13,010 nucleotides of DNA from Thiobacillaceae bacterium (GCA_012274165.1 JAAPAA010000204.1:1-13010); one strand, 5' to 3'; positions 6,718 through 13,010 are shown, counted from the first letter of the stretch. A program made the numbers and translations. Notes: a model not told the origin generated them from the sequence alone.

Positions 6718-7637
6718 GCTGCCGCCTTCTTCGCCATTTCTGCCGCCACTTCATCCGCCCATGCTTTGGGCGCCATCGGAAAACCCAGCCGCGCGCGCGA
6801 ATCGAGATAGCTCTTCGCCACTGCGCGCGCGAGGTTGCGGATGCGGCCAATGTAGGCGGCGCGCTCGGTCACCGAAATCGCACCGCGTGCGTCGAGCAGG
6901 TTGAAGGTGTGCGCGGCTTTCAACACCTGTTCATACGCCGGCAACGCGAGCTGCGCGGCGATCAGTTCCTGCGCCTTTTTCTCGTGCGCGCTGAATGCCG
7001 TCAACAGGAAGTCGACGTCGCTGTGCTCGAAGTTGTAGGTCGACTGCTCGACTTCGTTCTGGTGATACACGTCGCGATAGCTCAGCCCGTCCGTCCACAC
7101 CAGGTCGTACACGCTTTCGACGCCCTGCAGATACATCGCCAGGCGCTCGAGGCCGTAGGTGATTTCGCCGGTGATCGGCTTCACGTCAATGCCGCCGACC
7201 TGCTGGAAGTAGGTGAACTGGGTCACCTCCATGCCGTTCAGCCACACCTCCCAGCCCAGCCCCCAAGCGCCGAGCGTGGGGTTTTCCCAGTCGTCCTCGA
7301 CGAAGCGCACATCGTTCTTTTTCAGGTCGAAGCCCAGCGCTTCGAGCGAGCCGAGATACAGCTCCAGAATGTCCGCCGGCGCCGGTTTCAGCACCACCTG
7401 GAACTGGTAATAGTGTTGCAACCGATTCGGGTTGTCGCCGTAGCGGCCATCCTTGGGGCGGCGGCTCGGCTGCACGTAGGCGGCCTTCCACGGCTCGGGA
7501 CCAAGCGCGCGCAGAAAGGTCGCGGTATGCGAGGTGCCGGCACCGACTTCCATGTCGTAGGGTTGCAGCAGCGCACAACCGCGCTCGCCCCAGTAGCGTT
7601 GCAGGGTGAGGATGATGTCCTGAAAGGTGGGTTTCAC
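6714..7637 (-). CDS. glyQ: glycyl-tRNA synthetase alpha subunit
   Basis: Class II catalytic subunit that activates glycine and charges tRNA-Gly. It has 307 residues, the usual length. Recognised stretches include PYDMEVGAGTSHTATFLRAL (26-45), YVQPSRRPKDGRYGDNPNRL (54-73), VEDDWENPTLGAWGLGWEVW, MEVTQFTYFQQVGG and GEITYGLERLAMYLQGV, covering the class II motifs. The start is GTG at 7637-7635, because no in-frame ATG lies upstream and the conserved TFQDIILTLQRYW follows immediately. There is no Shine-Dalgarno; the preceding bases are a C-rich repeat. It is the first gene of an eight-gene minus-strand run, so its promoter probably drives the whole set. Confidence 0.98.
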   Translation of the reverse strand: MKPTFQDIILTLQRYWGERGCALLQPYDMEVGAGTSHTATFLRALGPEPWKAAYVQPSRRPKDGRYGDNPNRLQHYYQFQVVLKPAPADILELYLGSLEALGFDLKKNDVRFVEDDWENPTLGAWGLGWEVWLNGMEVTQFTYFQQVGGIDVKPITGEITYGLERLAMYLQGVESVYDLVWTDGLSYRDVYHQNEVEQSTYNFEHSDVDFLLTAFSAHEKKAQELIAAQLALPAYEQVLKAAHTFNLLDARGAISVTERAAYIGRIRNLARAVAKSYLDSRARLGFPMAPKAWADEVAAEMAKKAAA

Positions 7638-7659
7638 GGCGGGTTGGCGGCTTGGCGGG
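7638..7659 (-). repeat. C-rich period-8 repeat immediately before the glyQ start
   Basis: Read on the minus strand, CCCGCCAA, GCCGCCAA and CCCGCC follow each other directly and abut the GTG start of glyQ. These 22 bases occupy the place where a ribosome binding site would be and contain no purine-rich Shine-Dalgarno element. Confidence 0.6.
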
Positions 7660-7667
7660 AAAGCGGC

Positions 7668-7673
7668 ATTTTA
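7668..7673 (-). promoter_or_regulatory. possible -10 element of the glyQ promoter
   Basis: TAAAAT on the minus strand matches the sigma-70 -10 consensus at five of six bases. A transcript starting about seven bases downstream would have a leader of roughly 24 bases, made almost entirely of the C-rich repeat. The -35 region (around 7691-7696, CAACGA) is poor, so the assignment is tentative. Confidence 0.35.
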
Positions 7674-7762
7674 ACGTGCCGGGAGGGGTTTCGTTGTTGG
7701 CGGTCGCAGCAGTCGCTTGCGCAAATCCCAGCTACGCGCTGCAGCGAATATCGGCGTGTTCC

Positions 7763-7789
7763 TAAAGCTTGCGGCCGAAATGCCGTATT
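7763..7789 (+). promoter_or_regulatory. possible sigma-28 (FliA) flagellar-type promoter
   Basis: TAAAGCTT, 11 bases, then GCCGTATT. The FliA consensus is TAAAGTTT-N11-GCCGATAA; the -35 half matches seven of eight positions, the spacing is exact, and the -10 half matches only in its first four bases (GCCG). The expected transcript start near 7797 falls just ahead of the Shine-Dalgarno of the short ORF at 7814 and upstream of the HD-GYP-like gene. A cyclic-di-GMP-type protein under motility control would be biologically sensible, but the weak second half keeps this tentative. Confidence 0.42.
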
Positions 7790-7813
7790 TCACAAATGGA
7801 ATCAGGAAGATAC

Positions 7814-7930
7814 ATGGACAAATCGCAATTTTACGACATCACACGATCAGCAGCCGTGCTCGACCATGAGCGCTGCCGGAATGCGACCATGCCGACGAAG
7901 ATGAGAGGAAATGATCCATCACCGGATTAA
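7814..7930 (+). CDS. possible 38-residue short ORF upstream of and overlapping the HD-GYP-like gene
   Basis: An ATG at 7814 with a good Shine-Dalgarno (AGGAAG at 7804-7809, four bases clear) opens a 38-codon frame ending in TAA at 7928-7930, 20 bases inside the next gene and in a different frame. The product begins MDKSQFYDITRSAAVLDHER, is hydrophilic and has no recognisable domain. Its ribosome binding site looks better than that of the HD-GYP-like gene (AGAGGA only one base from its ATG), so it could act as a coupling leader as much as encode a functional peptide. No homologue is known to me; it may be fortuitous. Confidence 0.35.
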   Translation: MDKSQFYDITRSAAVLDHERCRNATMPTKMRGNDPSPD

Positions 7931-9044
7931 TCTGAGCGCGATCACGGTTGGCCAGCCTTTGCCATGGGACGTCATGGACAGTGCTGGCAAGCTGCTATTG
8001 CGCAAAGGCCACATTATCGAAAAACTGGCGCTGGCCGAAGCGCTGGTTGAACGCGGCATGTTTATCGAAAGCGGCGCTGCCGAGATGCGCGGCGCACCGC
8101 AGCCAACCAAAGCCGAAGTGCCCTCAGTGATACGCACCATCAATCTGGTCGTCAAACGGCTTGACTTGGTATTGCGTGAGATCAAGACGTTGCCGGATCC
8201 ACGCGACAAGATTCTCGAAGTCGTCAAGATGATCCAGTTTGCCGTGGACCTGAATGCAGATATAGCGCTCGCCAGTTTGTTACTCAATTACTCCGCTGGC
8301 TCCTACCCCGTACGTCACTGTGTGGACTGCGCCATTCTGTCCACCCTGGTCGCCCAGGCCATGAACAAGCCTGCAGACGAAATCCAGGATCTGACCGCTG
8401 CGGCGCTGACCATGAACATAAGCATGCTGTCTTTACAGAATAGGCTTCTACGCAAAAAAGACCCCTTATCGGACGATGAGAAGGATCAAATTCACCGTCA
8501 CCCCTATCTTGCTGTCGAGATGCTTAACGACTTAGGCATTGAGGATCCTGGCTGGTTAACGTGCATTCTGAGGCACCACGAAAACGAAGACGGCACGGGC
8601 TACCCGGCTGGCGCAGTGAAGATGGAAATCCCCCAGACTTCCAAAATCCTGGCCCTTGCAGATGGATACTGCGCACGTATTGCCCCACGCGACTATCGCA
8701 AAGCCATTCTTCCCAATCTTGCTTTGCGGGATATTTTCATTGAAAACGCTTCGCGCGCCGATCCTTCACTCGCTGCCTATTTCATCAAGGTGCTTGGACT
8801 CTATCAACCCGGCACCTTTGTGCGGCTGAAAAATACTGAAATCGCCATCATCTCTCAACGCGGCAGCGGCCCCACCGCCTGCACCGCTTATTCACTGGTA
8901 AACGCCAGTGGCGAAGGAACCACCACACCCATCAAGCGTGACACCGGTGTAGAACCCTTCACGATTGTAGATGCGCTGCATCCTTCAAATTTGTTGGTTA
9001 ACTTTGACATGAAGCGGGTCTGGGGCGCGCAGGCGAGTTTGTAA
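7911..9044 (+). CDS. degenerate HD-GYP domain protein
   Basis: A 377-residue cytoplasmic protein related to the cyclic-di-GMP phosphodiesterases of the HD-GYP family. The N-terminal module (about 7-60) has the ITVGQPLPWDV...GKLLLRKGHII pattern found before HD-GYP domains. The domain spans about 130-265: His136, the HP pair at 197-198, HHENEDGTGYP at 222-232 with GYP intact, and LALADGY at 247-253 are recognisable. Where the family has the metal-binding HDIGK, this protein reads Met168-Asn169-Ile-Ser-Met, so the HD pair and the following Gly and Lys are gone. A beta-rich C-terminal extension follows (about 298-377). Hydrolysis is therefore doubtful and a binding or sensory role more likely; I recall similar 'TMN' variants in betaproteobacteria. 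The ATG at 7911 follows AGAGGA very closely. No receiver or membrane segment is present. Confidence 0.85.
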   Translation: MIHHRINLSAITVGQPLPWDVMDSAGKLLLRKGHIIEKLALAEALVERGMFIESGAAEMRGAPQPTKAEVPSVIRTINLVVKRLDLVLREIKTLPDPRDKILEVVKMIQFAVDLNADIALASLLLNYSAGSYPVRHCVDCAILSTLVAQAMNKPADEIQDLTAAALTMNISMLSLQNRLLRKKDPLSDDEKDQIHRHPYLAVEMLNDLGIEDPGWLTCILRHHENEDGTGYPAGAVKMEIPQTSKILALADGYCARIAPRDYRKAILPNLALRDIFIENASRADPSLAAYFIKVLGLYQPGTFVRLKNTEIAIISQRGSGPTACTAYSLVNASGEGTTTPIKRDTGVEPFTIVDALHPSNLLVNFDMKRVWGAQASL

Positions 9045-9274
9045 GGAACGCATCCCCCCTGGATCAGCTCTGGCTTCATGCCATGACAGGTGGTGCATAA
9101 CCAGGGCGAATGAGACGGCTGCAGGCTTTCTCGCCGCTATTCCCGTCTAGAATTCAATCAGTTTGAGCAAGTCCGCTGGATGGGCGCTTCACGTTCCGAT
9201 GCAGGCGAACAAATGTGGCCGACTCGAACATCAACTGGCCGTAGCCAGATCGAGTCCATTCATGGAGTGCAACC
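9045..9274. other. intergenic region between the HD-GYP-like gene and mltF
   Basis: The 230 bases hold no convincing gene. A TAGAAT at 9148-9153 could be a -10 for mltF, but no matching -35 is seen. On the minus strand a short open stretch around 9070-9115 reads SPWLCTTCHGMK, containing a CxxCH haem-binding pattern, but it has a stop just upstream and no start, so it is at best a remnant. No terminator hairpin with a U-run follows the HD-GYP-like gene. Confidence 0.5.
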
Positions 9275-10870
9275 ATGCTGAGAAAATTCTGCCTGCATCC
9301 GTGCCGCTTAACGGTTTCCCTATCCCGCTCGCTGTCAGGAATGCTCACTGTCGTTGCACTGGCAGCGTTCCTGAGCGCCTGCGGAGATAGCGAGAAAGCA
9401 CCCGCTTCGCCCGACGAATCCAAGGCTTTGGTCCAACCACCCAAGCCTGCCGCCGACCCGGCTCCAGAAAAAACGGGGCAGTTTACGATCGACCTGGAAC
9501 AAGCCGAGAAACCCTGGACCGGCGATCTCGACGGGATGATTGAACGGCGGGTCATTCGCGTATTGACGACCTATAGCAAGACCAATTATTTCGTCGACAT
9601 GGGCAGCCAGCGCGGCGCAACCTACGACCTCTTTCGCGTGTTCGAGGAAAACCTGAACAAGCAACTGGCGAAAGAGAAAAAACTGAGAGGGACATATCTC
9701 AAGGTGCACGTGGTGTTCATCCCGGTTGGCCGGGAAGCCTTGCTGACGGCGCTGGCAGCCGGCAAGGGCGACATCGCGGCAGCCAATCTCACCGACACCC
9801 CGGGGCGGCGCAAGCTGGTCGATTTTTCCGCGCCGGTCTATCCCAACACGAGCGAAGTGGTGGTGTCCGGTCCCGCATCCCCTCCGATTTCCAGCGTGGA
9901 CGACCTGACTGGCAAGACGGTTTTCGTGCGTAAAACTTCCAGCTATTACGAAAGCCTGCTGGCGCTGAACCGGCGCTTTTCCGCCGAGAAAAAACCGGCC
10001 GTGATCATCAAGGAGGCGCCGGAGGCGCTGGAAGACGAAGACCTGATCGAAATGGTGAACGCCGGCCTGATCCCCCTCATCGTGGTGGACAAGCACGTAG
10101 TGGATTTCTGGAAACAGGTGTTCCCTGATATCAAGGTGCATGACGATGTCGCCGTGCGTACCGGCGGCAATATCGCGTGGGCGATCCGCAAGGGCAGCCC
10201 GCAACTCAAGTCCACACTCGACGATTTTATCGCCCGCAGCGCCAAGGGCTCGACTGCTGGCAATGTCATCCTGGCGAAGTATTTCAAGAGCGCCCAGTAT
10301 GTGAAGAACGCCGCCGCGGAATCCGAGCGCAGGAAACTTCACGCCGTGGTGCAGTATTTCCAGAAGTACGGCAAGCAGTACGACGTCGACTGGCTGCTGA
10401 TGGCAGCCCAGGGTTACCAGGAATCCCAATTGAATCAGGCCGTCCGCAGCCCGGTGGGAGCCATCGGCGTGATGCAGGTGATGCCCGCCACCGGCAAGGA
10501 TCTCAACGTGGGCAACATCGCGCAGGTCGAGCCGAACATCCATGCCGGCATCAAGTACATGCGCTGGATGATCGACCACTACTACGGCGATGAGCCCATG
10601 ACCCAGCTCGACAAGGCGCTGTTCGCATTCGCCTCCTACAACGCCGGCGCGGGACGGGTCGCGCAGCTGCGCACGGAAGCGGCCCGGCGCGGGTTGAACC
10701 CGAACGTCTGGTTCCACAACGTGGAATATGTCGCCGCCGATAAAATCGGGGCAGAGACGGTGACCTACGTCGCCAACATCTACAAGTACTACATTGCCTA
10801 CAAGCTGCTGATGGAAGTCCGGGCGGAAAAGGGTCTCGTCACGAAGCAGATCGGGGACAAGAAACCGTAG
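9275..10870 (+). CDS. mltF: MltF-type membrane-bound lytic murein transglycosylase (lipoprotein)
   Basis: Cleaves peptidoglycan between MurNAc and GlcNAc with formation of a 1,6-anhydro ring. It has 531 residues. A signal peptide (1-35) ends in the lipobox LSAC with the acylated Cys36, followed by Gly, which by the E. coli Lol rule points to the outer membrane. A low-complexity Pro/Ala linker (about 42-66) leads to a family 3 solute-binding-like domain (about 88-340; GDIAAANLTDTPGRRKLVDF at 165-184), and then a goose-type SLT domain (about 355-510). Catalytic Glu383 lies in QGYQESQLN; SPVGAIGVMQVMPAT (392-406) and SYNAGAGRV (454-462) are the other SLT signatures. This order is that of MltF, and the length is near the usual range (about 480-530). 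The ATG at 9275 has GGAG seven bases upstream. It appears monocistronic, convergent with the molybdoenzyme gene. Confidence 0.93.
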   Translation: MLRKFCLHPCRLTVSLSRSLSGMLTVVALAAFLSACGDSEKAPASPDESKALVQPPKPAADPAPEKTGQFTIDLEQAEKPWTGDLDGMIERRVIRVLTTYSKTNYFVDMGSQRGATYDLFRVFEENLNKQLAKEKKLRGTYLKVHVVFIPVGREALLTALAAGKGDIAAANLTDTPGRRKLVDFSAPVYPNTSEVVVSGPASPPISSVDDLTGKTVFVRKTSSYYESLLALNRRFSAEKKPAVIIKEAPEALEDEDLIEMVNAGLIPLIVVDKHVVDFWKQVFPDIKVHDDVAVRTGGNIAWAIRKGSPQLKSTLDDFIARSAKGSTAGNVILAKYFKSAQYVKNAAAESERRKLHAVVQYFQKYGKQYDVDWLLMAAQGYQESQLNQAVRSPVGAIGVMQVMPATGKDLNVGNIAQVEPNIHAGIKYMRWMIDHYYGDEPMTQLDKALFAFASYNAGAGRVAQLRTEAARRGLNPNVWFHNVEYVAADKIGAETVTYVANIYKYYIAYKLLMEVRAEKGLVTKQIGDKKP

Positions 10871-10899
10871 GGCGCTTGATCCAGCTCAATAGAGCGTGG

Positions 10900-11670
10900 T
10901 CAGATGCCGGCATACCATTCATAGCCCTGGTCTTCCCAATACCCACCCTTGCCGCCCGCAATCGTCTCAAGGCGATCGACGAGCTGAATCTGCATGACGT
11001 ATTTGGCCATTTTGTAGCCCAGCTGACGTTCGACGCGCACGCGGATCGGCGCGCCGTTCTTGATGGGCAACGGCGCGTCGTTGAGTGCATAGGCGAGCAG
11101 GGTTTGTGCGTGCCAGGCGTCCTCCATGTCTATGCTTTCGTAGTAAGGCGTTCCCAGATCGTCCATCGGGTCCGCGCAATGGAACACCACGAACCTGGCC
11201 GATGGATGCGGTTTGACCTGCTCCAGCAAACGGCCCAGTTGCACGCCCTTCCATTTGCCGATCGCGCTCCAGCCTTCGACGCAGTCGTGTCGGGTAATTT
11301 GCGTGCGGCTGGGCAACGCCATCAGTTCGTCAAGCGAGTACTCGCGTGGATGGGCCACCAGGCCGCCAACCTGCAGGCGATAATCAACAAAGCCATTTGC
11401 TGCCAACGCCTGATAAGCCGGGTTGTCGGGGTTGTCGGAACCATTGCTGCGAAAATCCGGTGAAAGGTCTGCCTCGGTAAACTCTTGCGCCATGGCCTTG
11501 CGCGGCAGCAGCTGGCGTTGCGCGGAAAAGCTGAGTTTTTCGGCGCTGCCCAGCAGTTTGGTAAACCACTCGCTCCGCGATAGCTGGTCGCACCCGGATA
11601 GCAATAGCGCGCCGCCGGTAGCCAGTGCGCGCCGTAAAAAATGTCTGCGATTATTTCTCTGGCTACCCAT
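10900..11670 (-). CDS. Tat-exported molybdopterin-dependent oxidoreductase (sulfite oxidase fold)
   Basis: A 256-residue protein with the oxidoreductase molybdopterin-binding domain seen in sulfite oxidases and MsrP/YedY. The N-terminus carries a twin-arginine motif (NRRHFLRRAL, Arg8-Arg9) followed by a lipobox LSGC with Cys27, so it looks like a Tat-exported lipoprotein. Asp28 after the Cys would favour inner-membrane retention by the E. coli rule. The molybdenum-ligating Cys130 is in TRHDCVEGWSAIGKWKGVQL; DPMDDLGTPYYESID and PIRVRVERQLGYKMAKYV complete the domain. No C-terminal dimerisation domain is present, as in YedY. The ATG at 11670 is chosen for its GAGGA Shine-Dalgarno and overlaps the cytochrome gene's stop by eight bases; a TTG at 11682 would add four residues. 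Electrons probably go to or from the adjacent cytochrome b. The substrate is unknown. Confidence 0.88.
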   Translation of the reverse strand: MGSQRNNRRHFLRRALATGGALLLSGCDQLSRSEWFTKLLGSAEKLSFSAQRQLLPRKAMAQEFTEADLSPDFRSNGSDNPDNPAYQALAANGFVDYRLQVGGLVAHPREYSLDELMALPSRTQITRHDCVEGWSAIGKWKGVQLGRLLEQVKPHPSARFVVFHCADPMDDLGTPYYESIDMEDAWHAQTLLAYALNDAPLPIKNGAPIRVRVERQLGYKMAKYVMQIQLVDRLETIAGGKGGYWEDQGYEWYAGI

Positions 11671-12511
11671 GCTCGTCCTCAATCGGGGTAATCCGATACC
11701 GGCCCGTAATCATCGAACGCAGGTTATTCCAGAGGCCGCTAACGATGACCTCAAACACATGGATGAAAACAAACATCACCAGCATCCAGGCCAACACAAA
11801 ATGCAGCGTGCGTACCGACTGGCGACCACCGAACAGATCGATCCAGCCCGGGACAAGCGCATTCAGCCCCGGCGACATGCCCCACCCCATCAGAATCAAC
11901 AGCGGAAACAGGACAAATATCACGCTTAGATAAGTGAGTTTTTGCAGGATGTTGTAGTGCCTGGCCGCTTCACCCTGCGCATGCCTGAAGCGCAAATGAT
12001 CCTTGATGGATTGCACGATCGAACGCCAATCGGCCGGGCTGGGCGCAAGGTCGCGCGCCAGGTGGTGGCTTGTCAGCGTGTAAGTGAGATAGGCGAGGCC
12101 ATTGATGACCAGCACCCAGGCAAAAAAGAAATGCCAGCGTCGCGCCATCGCCAGCCACTGCGGCCCGGGAAGCGTGATCCAGGCGGGAAAGCCGCGTTCG
12201 ACAGGTTGCCCATCCATGCCGGCCGACAAACCCAGCACACCGGTCGTATTGAATTCGTGCCCGAAAATCCGGGTAACCCCGACGGGTTGGCCTTGCGCAT
12301 CGAGGCGCGCGTGCATTTGCAAAACCGGGGGATGGCCGTTGTAAGAGGACTTCCCCCAATTGAGGGCCGGGTGCGCATTGAAAATTTGCAGCCCGCTCAT
12401 CAGCAGCAGAAAAAAAGCGAGCACATTAATCCAGTGCATGAGGCGCACGGGCCAGGCATGGCGCCGGTACAAAATTGACTTTGCGGGTTCAGCCGTATCG
12501 CGATGTGGCAT
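11663..12511 (-). CDS. cytochrome b561 / b-type dihaem membrane subunit
   Basis: A 282-residue inner-membrane protein of the bacterial cytochrome b561 (Ni/Fe-hydrogenase-type) family that passes electrons between the quinone pool and a periplasmic partner. Four hydrophobic spans are visible at about 27-45, 121-147, 191-212 and 233-259. Candidate haem ligands are His26 (LMHWIN), His127 (RRWHFFFAW), His237 (RTLHFVLAW) and His251 (FVFIHVFEV). A long loop (about 46-118, NAHPALNWGKSSYNGHPPVL...) lies between spans 1 and 2, probably on the periplasmic side. The ATG at 12511 follows GGGGA seven bases upstream. The stop overlaps the start of the molybdoenzyme gene, which strongly suggests the two work as one complex. 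It is the first gene of this pair. Confidence 0.9.
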   Translation of the reverse strand: MPHRDTAEPAKSILYRRHAWPVRLMHWINVLAFFLLLMSGLQIFNAHPALNWGKSSYNGHPPVLQMHARLDAQGQPVGVTRIFGHEFNTTGVLGLSAGMDGQPVERGFPAWITLPGPQWLAMARRWHFFFAWVLVINGLAYLTYTLTSHHLARDLAPSPADWRSIVQSIKDHLRFRHAQGEAARHYNILQKLTYLSVIFVLFPLLILMGWGMSPGLNALVPGWIDLFGGRQSVRTLHFVLAWMLVMFVFIHVFEVIVSGLWNNLRSMITGRYRITPIEDEHG

Positions 12512-12540
12512 GTTGCGTCCCCAGCTGTAAGGTGCGCGAA

Positions 12541-12560
12541 TGGCATAACTTGTTACACCA
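12541..12560. promoter_or_regulatory. 20-base dyad in the candidate promoter of the cytochrome b / molybdoenzyme pair
   Basis: TGGCATAACTTGTTACACCA pairs at seven of ten positions (TGG..TAAC against GTTA..CCA). Read on the minus strand it fills most of the gap between TTGTTG (12565-12570) and TATGCC (12542-12547), which are 17 bases apart and could serve as weak -35 and -10 elements. A repressor or activator bound there would control the two-gene unit. No regulator gene is adjacent, and the promoter hexamers are poor, so both calls are tentative. Confidence 0.32.
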
Positions 12561-12623
12561 TAGGCAACAATGCGGCGAAGCCCAAGTTCAACGTCTGCTG
12601 CCGCTGGTGCTTCAGTAATTCAC

Positions 12624-13010
12624 CTACGCGCCCGCTGTTTCCAGCGCCTCGATCTGCTCCGACAGCTCCATCCATTTTTCTTCCTCGCGCGCCAGTTCAT
12701 CGCTGAGGTGCTGGATTTGCTTGCCCGTTTCGGCAATCGCTTCGACCGACAAGCTCCCGGTCAGCTTCGCTTCCAGCGTCGCCTTTTCAGCCTGCAACGC
12801 AGCCATGGCCTTGTCGAGTTTTTCGAGTGACTGTTTCAGCGGCTTCAACTTGCCGGACGGCGCCGCGCGCTTCGCCACCACCGGCACGGGTTCCGCTTTC
12901 ACCACCGGCGCTTCGGCCGCCTTGCCGGCCTGTTTCAGCGCTTCACGCAGGCGCTTGCCTTCGTCCAGCAGATAGCGCTGGTAGTCGTCGAGGTCGCCGT
13001 CGAACGGTTC
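12624..13010 (-). CDS. yheS: ABC-F family ATPase, YheS type (partial, C-terminal end)
   Basis: The last 128 residues of an ABC-F protein, a soluble twin-ATPase class that acts on ribosomes and does not transport. The frame enters from the right edge as EPFDGDLDDYQRYLLDE, the stretch that closes the second ATPase domain in YheS (E. coli has a closely similar sequence). An Ala/Lys/Pro linker follows (AAEAPVVKAEPVPVVAKRAA), then a charged coiled coil (KPLKQSLEKLDKAMAALQAE to REEEKWMELSEQIEALE) typical of the YheS/Uup tail. Walker motifs lie outside the window. The internal Met at 12905 is not the start. It is separated by 112 bases from the cytochrome b gene on the same strand; no terminator is evident. 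Confidence 0.85.
   Translation of the reverse strand, partial: EPFDGDLDDYQRYLLDEGKRLREALKQAGKAAEAPVVKAEPVPVVAKRAAPSGKLKPLKQSLEKLDKAMAALQAEKATLEAKLTGSLSVEAIAETGKQIQHLSDELAREEEKWMELSEQIEALETAGA

Noticed and set aside
9030..9125. Minus-strand stretch reading SPWLCTTCHGMKPELIQGG, containing a CxxCH c-type haem motif.
   Set aside because: It has a TAG stop about 16 codons upstream, no start codon or ribosome site before the motif, and continues antisense into the HD-GYP-like gene. It is either chance or a tiny cytochrome c remnant; not enough to call a gene or pseudogene.
9148..9153. TAGAAT as a -10 element for mltF.
   Set aside because: No acceptable -35 lies 16-18 bases upstream, so it was not listed as a promoter.
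10871..10899. Possible terminator between the convergent mltF and molybdoenzyme genes.
   Set aside because: Only a 4-base-pair GCTC/GAGC hairpin is visible and no U-run follows it.
1..13010. Search for CRISPR arrays, tRNA or rRNA genes, insertion sequences, attachment sites, toxin-antitoxin pairs and defence genes.
   Set aside because: I saw no direct-repeat arrays, transposase or integrase motifs, cloverleaf-like sequences or recognisable defence domains; the window is almost fully occupied by the genes listed.

Overview
The window reads as ordinary chromosomal DNA of a betaproteobacterium. I infer this from the generally GC-rich coding sequence, the split two-subunit glycyl-tRNA synthetase followed by gmhB, plsC, a YgjP-type protease gene and gloA, and the style of the HD-GYP-like and cytochrome b proteins. 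The Nitrosomonadales (Gallionella/Thiobacillus/Sulfuricella-like groups) are a reasonable guess, but no rRNA or other decisive marker is present. I see no phage, transposon, CRISPR array, tRNA or rRNA.

Layout. (1) 1-580, minus: N-terminal half of an Old Yellow Enzyme-family ene-reductase that runs off the left edge. (2) 783-1394, plus: a DUF4202 protein of unknown function, divergent from it. (3) 7637 down to 1428, minus: a compact run of eight genes, glyQ-glyS-gmhB-plsC-ygjP-gloA-small membrane protein-VOC protein, with overlaps of 4 bases or gaps of 4-40 bases, very likely an operon. It combines glycine tRNA charging, heptose and phospholipid synthesis for the envelope, and methylglyoxal detoxification. 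(4) 7763-9044, plus: a possible flagellar-sigma (sigma-28) promoter, a possible 38-codon ORF, and an HD-GYP-like protein that has lost its HD metal pair. (5) 9275-10870, plus: an MltF-type lipoprotein lytic transglycosylase. (6) 12511 down to 10900, minus: a cytochrome b561-type membrane protein overlapping a Tat-exported, lipobox-bearing molybdopterin oxidoreductase, apparently a two-gene periplasmic redox unit. (7) 13010 down to 12624, minus: the C-terminal end of a YheS-type ABC-F ATPase that runs off the right edge.

Most of the window is familiar housekeeping. The parts most worth a second look are the block at 7763-9044 (candidate motility promoter, unannotated short ORF, probably dead HD-GYP domain), the Shine-Dalgarno-less GTG start of glyQ behind a C-rich period-8 repeat, the AT-richer orphan membrane gene inserted in the glyQS run, and the Tat-lipoprotein character of the molybdoenzyme. 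I did not find a clearly new multi-gene system.
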